46,596 nt of DNA from CAYFUR01 sp964346275. Its GTDB lineage: Bacteria; Sumerlaeota; Sumerlaeia; SLMS01. The notes beneath the pieces were generated by a model. That model was given only the letters and a program-made list of their open reading frames with translations. It was not told the DNA's origin and made no database searches. Numbering within the stretch: position 1 is the first letter of the stretch; every line of letters starts with the position of its first letter. Location: contig CAYFUR010000015.1 in assembly GCA_964346275.1 (NCBI GenBank), positions 1-46,596 of the forward strand. The letters run 5' to 3'. Below, piece after piece: positions 42,125 through 46,596 of this stretch. Both the position numbers and the translations under genes were made by a program.

Positions 42125-43696
42125 TCAGGCTCTGTCTGTTGTAAAGGCTGGAGAAAAGGCTTTCTCTCCAAGAAGGGAATCCCGGACGTATTTTTCTAAG
42201 GCCTCGACAACCTTGGGGTCAAATTGGATCCCAGCACCCTTCTTGACCACATCCAGGGCCTGCTCGAAAGAGAGGGGCTTATTGTAGCTCCTCTGGCTCG
42301 TCATCGCATCAAAAGCGTCCGCGCAGGCGAGAATCCTGGCTTCCAGTGGATTCTCTTCCTCTTTTTTGCCATCGGGGTATCCGCTGCCGTCCCACCGTTC
42401 GTGGTGGCCGCGGATGAAAGGCAGTACATCGCGAAGGTGCATGACCGGTTTGAGAATCTTCTCGCCCATCTCAACGTGAGACTTGATGCTGGAATATTCC
42501 GTGTCCGTCAGGGATCCGGCCTTATTGATGATCTTCTCCTGAATCCCAATCTTTCCGATATCATGAAGGTCCGCCGCGCACTTGATCCGGTGAATCCGCT
42601 TTTCATCAAGCCCATAGGCTGCTGCAATGCCGACGGAATACATGCTGACACGAGCTGTGTGTCCCTTCGTGTAGGGGTCCTTTGCCTCGATGGCGTTTAC
42701 CAGCGCCTGAAGGGTCTGATGATAGTGTTCCTGGAGCGAATCGTTGAGCAACGCGTTGTCCACCGCGATGGCGCACTGGTTGGCGAATGCGGTGACCAGC
42801 TCCGCGTCCAGGTCGTCATAGGTCACGTTTTCCAGCCGGTTATCGAGGTAAAGGGCTCCAAGAACCTCGTCGCCGGAAACGAGGGGAGCGCACATGACGG
42901 ATTTGACGGAAAAGCCCATGATGGATTCGCTGCCCTGGAGCCGGGAATCGGACCCCGCATCATTGGCAATCAGGGTGCAGCGTTCATCGACTGCTCGTTC
43001 GAGCACTGTCTGGGAGATGCTCATGGTCGGGGTTTCGTCACCATCCCGTGCGCGCGCGTAGCTCGGCAGGATCTTTCCCGTATCCTCTTCCTTGAGGAGA
43101 ATCACGATGTTTTCGGCGCCAGCAAAGAGTTCGAAAACATCAGTACCGATTTGCTCGAGAAGCTCGGCCAGGGGAGCAAGCTTGGTCATGGACTGGGAAA
43201 TGGCGTAAATCGTTTTCAGGCCGTTGAGGAGGCGTTGCGTGCGCACCAATTCGTAGCGTTCTGCCTCGCTGGTTTCCGGCTGGTGGTCCTTGTAGTAATC
43301 GAAAATCTGGTTGAATTTCTCTGCCAGGGCGTCCGGCCGGACCAGAGAGGTGTTGAGGGAACTGGTGACCTGTGAATCCGCGCGAACGAAATTGATCGTG
43401 CGGAAATCCGATTCCTCGAGCAGCGAAAACTCGCAACGCCCCACTTTCAGAAGATCGCCCTGGCGCAATTCCGTTTCCGAAATCCGGGTGCCATTGAGGA
43501 ACGATCCATTGGTTGACTGGTGGTCTTTATAGAAGAGCTTATTATCCCGAACGACAAGGGTGCCATGGTGGCGGGAAACCTTTGGATCTTCCACCACAAG
43601 ACCACAGGTCGCTTCACGCCCCAAGGTGAGCGAGTCTCTGATCTCAAACCGCTGGCCCCGCAATGGGCCGGCCTGACAAAAAAGTTTGTAGGACAA
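42125..43696 (-). CDS. FHA-GAF-HD-GYP signalling protein
   Basis: A 523-residue protein with three signalling modules. Residues 1-95 are a forkhead-associated domain for binding phosphothreonine (LTLGREATCGLVVEDPKVSRHHGTL, STNGSFLNG). Residues about 165-325 form a GAF domain (GTDVFELFAGAENIVILL through LGALYLDNRLENVTYDDLDAELVTAFANQCAIAVDNA). Residues about 340-510 form an HD-GYP domain with HTARVSMYS, AADLHDIGKIGI and GHHERWDGSGYPDG, the residues expected of a cyclic-di-GMP phosphodiesterase. It would couple a Ser/Thr kinase signal and a small-molecule signal to second-messenger breakdown. The TTG start at 43696 is the only one consistent with a complete FHA domain, but no good ribosome site is visible. 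A promoter candidate lies at 43755-43785. Confidence 0.92.
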   Translation of the reverse strand: MSYKLFCQAGPLRGQRFEIRDSLTLGREATCGLVVEDPKVSRHHGTLVVRDNKLFYKDHQSTNGSFLNGTRISETELRQGDLLKVGRCEFSLLEESDFRTINFVRADSQVTSSLNTSLVRPDALAEKFNQIFDYYKDHQPETSEAERYELVRTQRLLNGLKTIYAISQSMTKLAPLAELLEQIGTDVFELFAGAENIVILLKEEDTGKILPSYARARDGDETPTMSISQTVLERAVDERCTLIANDAGSDSRLQGSESIMGFSVKSVMCAPLVSGDEVLGALYLDNRLENVTYDDLDAELVTAFANQCAIAVDNALLNDSLQEHYHQTLQALVNAIEAKDPYTKGHTARVSMYSVGIAAAYGLDEKRIHRIKCAADLHDIGKIGIQEKIINKAGSLTDTEYSSIKSHVEMGEKILKPVMHLRDVLPFIRGHHERWDGSGYPDGKKEEENPLEARILACADAFDAMTSQRSYNKPLSFEQALDVVKKGAGIQFDPKVVEALEKYVRDSLLGEKAFSPAFTTDRA

Positions 43697-43754
43697 AGGG
43701 CTGATATCAACTCACCTCAAACGGTTTTTTCCGGCCATGCACGCACAACTCTAA

Positions 43755-43785
43755 AAGATAAGGAGCGCTGTAGCGAATCTGTCAA
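43755..43785 (-). promoter_or_regulatory. Sigma-70-type promoter candidate for the FHA-GAF-HD-GYP gene
   Basis: On the minus strand TTGACA (43785-43780) is a perfect -35 box and TATCTT (43760-43755) a fair -10, separated by 19 bases, slightly longer than ideal. Initiation near 43748 would leave about 50 bases to the start codon at 43696. Confidence 0.4.
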
Positions 43786-43839
43786 GCAAGGGTTTCCAGG
43801 CACCATCCACTCACGCTCCAATTCGGAGTCCGCCCCATC

Positions 43840-46086
43840 TCAGTGGGATTTCGTCAGCGCCTTTTTGAGTATTTTTATGAATTCCTCCACCTCGGTCACG
43901 GGCTTTTGGCAGCTGTAGTTCTGGCAAAAGTAGGCGGTCGGCTTGCCACCGAGGGCTTTCTGGCTCTCCGTAAAGGGTGCCAGTTCGAGCACCGGGCTGT
44001 CCTCTCCGATTGGCCGGTGAAGAAGCACAGCAGTTGGAAGGTAACGAGAATCCACTTGCTGGCGAAGAGGGGAGGCCTTGTCGCCAGCGAGGACGATTTC
44101 GTAGCTGGGACCCAGTGCAAAGTTAAGCGCCTGAAGCATCTGTGAAAAGTTCGACGGGCCTTGCTCCAGCATGCGTGAGAACGCCTGCATGGTCTCCTCC
44201 GCGTGTTTCTCATAGTCTGTTTTTGAGGTCATGCGGCCGAGGCGAACAAGATTATAGGCCGCCATGGAATTGCCGGAGGGAATGGCGCCGTCGTATGCAT
44301 CCTTGCTGCGGACGGGCAGATCCTCCGCATTGTCCGCGGTTTGAAAGAAGGCTTTCTCCTGCTCATCCCAAAAATGTTCGATCATGTAATCGGTCAGTTC
44401 CACCGCAGCGCGGAGGTATTTGGGATCAAAAGTCGCCTCGTAGAGCTCGATCAGGCCGTGGGCAAGGAAAGCGTAATCTTCCAAATGCGCCGGGAGTCCC
44501 GCTTCGCCTCGGCGGTAACGCTTGAGCAGGCGCCCGTCCTCGGCGCGCAGTTCCTCTAAGACGAAGTCGGCGGCGTTCACGGCTGCTTCGCGATAGCTCT
44601 GCTCGCCAAAGGCCCGCGATGCCTTGGCGAAGGCGGCGATCATCAAGCCATTCCAGTCCGTCAGAATCTTGTCGTCTTTCAGTGGATGAACGCGTTTTTC
44701 CCTCACCTGAAACAGCTTCTCTCGCGACTTCTCGAGGCGGTTCTTCAGCTCTTCCATGGCAATCCCGCGTTCCTCGGCGATTTCTTCCAGCGGTTTATCG
44801 AGATGAGGAATGTTGTCACCTGTGCGGCGGCCCGTGCTTTCTTCGCGGAAATTTCCATCTTCCTTCATCTGATAGATCTCGGCGTAGAACTCGCCCTCCT
44901 GCTCACCGAGGACGTGCTTCACTCCTTCCACGGTCCAGACGTAGAATTTGCCTTCTTCCCCTTCGCTGTCCGCATCTTCGGCGCTGTAAAAGCCTCCCTC
45001 CGGCGAGGTCATGTCGCGCTGCACATAGGACAGGATTTCCTCGGCCGTCTGGCGGAAGAGCGGATTTCCACTGGCCTGCCAGGCTTCTGTATAGACGGCG
45101 GCGAGGCCTGCCTGGTCGTAGAGCATCTTCTCAAAGTGGGGGAGCAGCCACTCGGCATCGGTGGAATAGCGGTGAAACCCAAAACCGATGTGGTCGTATA
45201 TCCCGCCGAGGCGCATTTGCTCGAGGGTCTTCTCGACCATAGTGAGAGCCTCACCGTTTCCCGTTCGGGAGGAGTAGGCGAGCAGAAAACCGAGGCCGTG
45301 GGGGACGGGAAACTTGGGGCGGGCGCCGAAGCCGCCGTTGACCGGATCAAAGCGTCCATTGTAATCGCTGAAGGCGGTTTTCAGGGTTTCCGGTCCGATC
45401 TCGCCGCCGGGGAAGGAGCCGCTCATTTTCGGCAGCTCGGCGGAAATCTGCTGCGCAGCCTCCATGACACGCGAGCGATCGTTCTCCCAGAGGTCCGAGA
45501 TATGGGCGACCAGCTCGCGCATCCCCGGGCGGCCGAAACGCGACTCCCTCGGAAAATAGGTTCCGGCAAAAAACGGCTCTTTGTCGGCGGTCATGATAAC
45601 AGTCATAGGCCACCCGCCACTTCCTGTCAGAGCCTGGGTCACGGTCATATAGACATGATCAATGTCCGGACGTTCCTCGCGATCGACTTTGATATTCACG
45701 AACGCGTCATTCATGAGCTGGGCGATTTCGGGATCCTCGAAACTCTCATGCTCCATCACATGGCACCAGTGGCAGGTCGAATAACCGACCGAAAGAAAAA
45801 TCGGCTTATCCTGCTCGCGTGCGGTTTCAAATGCCTCTTTTCCCCATGGAAACCAATCCACGGGGTTCGAGGCATGCTGAAGCAGATAGGGGCTTTGCTC
45901 GAAAACGAGCCGGTTCCATTTGTCACCCCCATCGGAGGGAAGTTTCTCCAGTTCCTTTTGAGACGGGATCTGGTCGAGAGCATTGCTCTGTTCTGGCATT
46001 TCGGTGTCCTTTTTTGAAAACGCGGGCCCGGGCGGACAAATCAGTCCGAAGACAATCAAGGAAATAAATAATGAAATCGGCCTCAA
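43840..46086 (-). CDS. YyaL/DUF255-type protein: thioredoxin-like domain plus (alpha/alpha)6 barrel
   Basis: A 748-residue member of the family that includes Bacillus YyaL and human SSP411. It begins NRLVFEQSPYLLQHASNPVDWFPWG, followed by a thioredoxin-like domain with CHWC in GYSTCHWCHVMEHESF, then SGGWPMTVIMTADKEPFFAGTYFP. A long helical region resembling cellobiose epimerase/mannosidase barrels follows. Molecular function is unproven. The start is ambiguous. The TTG at 46086 gives a credible signal peptide (ISLFISLIVFGLICPPGPAFSK), suggesting export. The ATG at 45999 has AAAAAAGGA 8 bases upstream and would give a 719-residue cytoplasmic protein. I list the longer form because the hydrophobic stretch is unlikely by chance. 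It is divergent from comEC. Confidence 0.92.
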   Translation of the reverse strand: MRPISLFISLIVFGLICPPGPAFSKKDTEMPEQSNALDQIPSQKELEKLPSDGGDKWNRLVFEQSPYLLQHASNPVDWFPWGKEAFETAREQDKPIFLSVGYSTCHWCHVMEHESFEDPEIAQLMNDAFVNIKVDREERPDIDHVYMTVTQALTGSGGWPMTVIMTADKEPFFAGTYFPRESRFGRPGMRELVAHISDLWENDRSRVMEAAQQISAELPKMSGSFPGGEIGPETLKTAFSDYNGRFDPVNGGFGARPKFPVPHGLGFLLAYSSRTGNGEALTMVEKTLEQMRLGGIYDHIGFGFHRYSTDAEWLLPHFEKMLYDQAGLAAVYTEAWQASGNPLFRQTAEEILSYVQRDMTSPEGGFYSAEDADSEGEEGKFYVWTVEGVKHVLGEQEGEFYAEIYQMKEDGNFREESTGRRTGDNIPHLDKPLEEIAEERGIAMEELKNRLEKSREKLFQVREKRVHPLKDDKILTDWNGLMIAAFAKASRAFGEQSYREAAVNAADFVLEELRAEDGRLLKRYRRGEAGLPAHLEDYAFLAHGLIELYEATFDPKYLRAAVELTDYMIEHFWDEQEKAFFQTADNAEDLPVRSKDAYDGAIPSGNSMAAYNLVRLGRMTSKTDYEKHAEETMQAFSRMLEQGPSNFSQMLQALNFALGPSYEIVLAGDKASPLRQQVDSRYLPTAVLLHRPIGEDSPVLELAPFTESQKALGGKPTAYFCQNYSCQKPVTEVEEFIKILKKALTKSH

Positions 46087-46122
46087 GGTGAGGGTTGCCC
46101 CCGGTTGCGCGGATTGCTCAGA

Positions 46123-46140
46123 TTCTTAACTTATTAAGAA
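46123..46140. promoter_or_regulatory. Palindrome between divergent yyaL-type and comEC genes
   Basis: TTCTTAACTTATTAAGAA is a perfect inverted repeat with 7-base arms around CTTA, the most AT-rich patch of this intergenic region. It lies 25 bases before the comEC ATG, so it could be an operator or part of a promoter. Confidence 0.3.
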
Positions 46141-46164
46141 GAAAAGCAGGAGGCATTCCGTCTG

Positions 46165-46596
46165 ATGGAGAATGGCGGGGCTTCGCGCCTCTCATGGGAC
46201 GAGCGGTTCGGTCTGAGCTGGGAGAAAAGCCTGTTTCTCCGGCCGGGATTGCTGGCCGCGCTGGGCCTTATTGCAGGCCATCTTCTTGTCCGGTCTGGAA
46301 GCTTCACGGCGTGGCAGCTTGGGGCCGCCGCGGCCTTCGCTGGATTGGCAGGAGTTCTTCTTTGCCGCAGCCGGGGCATCCTTTTCACGGCGTCTTTTTG
46401 TTTTGCTTTCACCGGATTGGGAGGCTTCCAAGAATCCCTCCTCGTGCAGAGGGATTTCTCCTCGAATGTGATCCTCGAAAGGCTCTCGGACGGCGCGTCG
46501 CCCTACGCCGCCGCCACGGGGAAGCTGGAGGGATTTCCCAAGCGCTCGGCCTCATCATGGACATTGTTTCTGGACGAAGGCGCTGTGGTTGGCATC
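46165..46596 (+). CDS. comEC: ComEC/Rec2-type DNA uptake channel, N-terminal fragment (runs off the window)
   Basis: The frame is open from the ATG at 46165 to the last base, 144 codons, with AGGAGG 11 bases upstream. The first residues are charged, then come hydrophobic segments (FLRPGLLAALGLIAGHLLV, LGAAAAFAGLAGVLLC and GILFTASFCFAFTGLGGF). A soluble stretch with ATGKLEGFPKRSASSWTLFL follows, the build of the DUF4131 N-terminus of ComEC, where two or three membrane helices precede an OB-fold region. ComEC forms the inner-membrane channel for single-stranded DNA during natural transformation. The competence and beta-lactamase domains would lie beyond the window, so the identification is good but not complete. 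Confidence 0.72.
   Translation, partial: MENGGASRLSWDERFGLSWEKSLFLRPGLLAALGLIAGHLLVRSGSFTAWQLGAAAAFAGLAGVLLCRSRGILFTASFCFAFTGLGGFQESLLVQRDFSSNVILERLSDGASPYAAATGKLEGFPKRSASSWTLFLDEGAVVGI

Noticed and set aside
1..46596. CRISPR arrays, insertion sequences, prophage or integrase genes, rRNA operons
   Set aside because: No regularly spaced identical repeats, transposase/integrase motifs or rRNA-like sequence were seen on either strand.

Overview
The window reads as GC-rich (roughly 58% by eye) chromosomal DNA from an uncultivated, free-living bacterium, probably a metagenome-assembled scaffold. It carries a 100-base run of N whose two sides end in the same 55 bases. The gene set suggests the Sumerlaeota / Hydrogenedentota / Planctomycetota-Verrucomicrobiota neighbourhood: a pseudopilin with a long C-terminal domain, a GxGYxYP protein, DUF4380 and DUF4432 proteins, SpmA/SpmB in an apparent non-sporulator, and many glycoside hydrolases. 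I cannot fix the phylum from sequence alone. There is no rRNA, convincing tRNA, CRISPR array, prophage or insertion sequence.

Layout. 1-2.0 kb: pseudopilin gene with a sigma-54-type promoter, then a PLP enzyme of the cystathionine gamma-synthase family. 2.0-2.6 kb: a non-coding, hairpin- and repeat-rich island containing the assembly gap. 2.6-4.75 kb: tRNA maintenance genes cca and pth, divergent. 4.8-31.7 kb: a large carbohydrate-catabolism region. It holds two GH38 alpha-mannosidase-type proteins, a GH42 beta-galactosidase-type protein and two secreted clan-A-like hydrolases that are paralogues of each other. It also holds a PfkB sugar kinase, a D-lyxose/D-mannose-isomerase-like cupin, two mutarotase-like proteins (DUF4432, DUF4380), xylose isomerase, a PhyH dioxygenase, a GxGYxYP protein, an orphan sugar-binding protein and a secreted amidase-like protein with a golvesin-type insert. 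31.6-33.3 kb: spmA-spmB. 33.5-37.3 kb: ptsH-ptsI-hypothetical-argD operon (a PTS phosphorelay without an EII). 37.5-41.5 kb: thpR, engB, an orphan NtrC-type sigma-54 activator and hflX. 41.5-46.6 kb: an unexplained transcript-like region, an FHA-GAF-HD-GYP signalling protein, a YyaL-type thioredoxin-fold protein and the start of comEC, which runs off the window.

How the parts may work together (inference). The secreted hydrolases would trim a mannose-, galactose- or pentose-containing glycan outside the cytoplasm, and the binding protein would capture oligosaccharides. The GH38 and GH42 enzymes lack signal peptides and would act inside the cell. Mannose could be isomerised to fructose by the cupin and phosphorylated by the PfkB kinase encoded just before it; xylose would enter through XylA. 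Two nearly identical sigma-54-type promoter sequences, before the pseudopilin and before the first GH38 gene, plus an NtrC-type activator gene, hint that pilus-like and sugar genes share a control circuit.

Many coding starts were moved from the longest open frame to a downstream ATG/GTG/TTG with a clear Shine-Dalgarno sequence; each case is explained in its entry.
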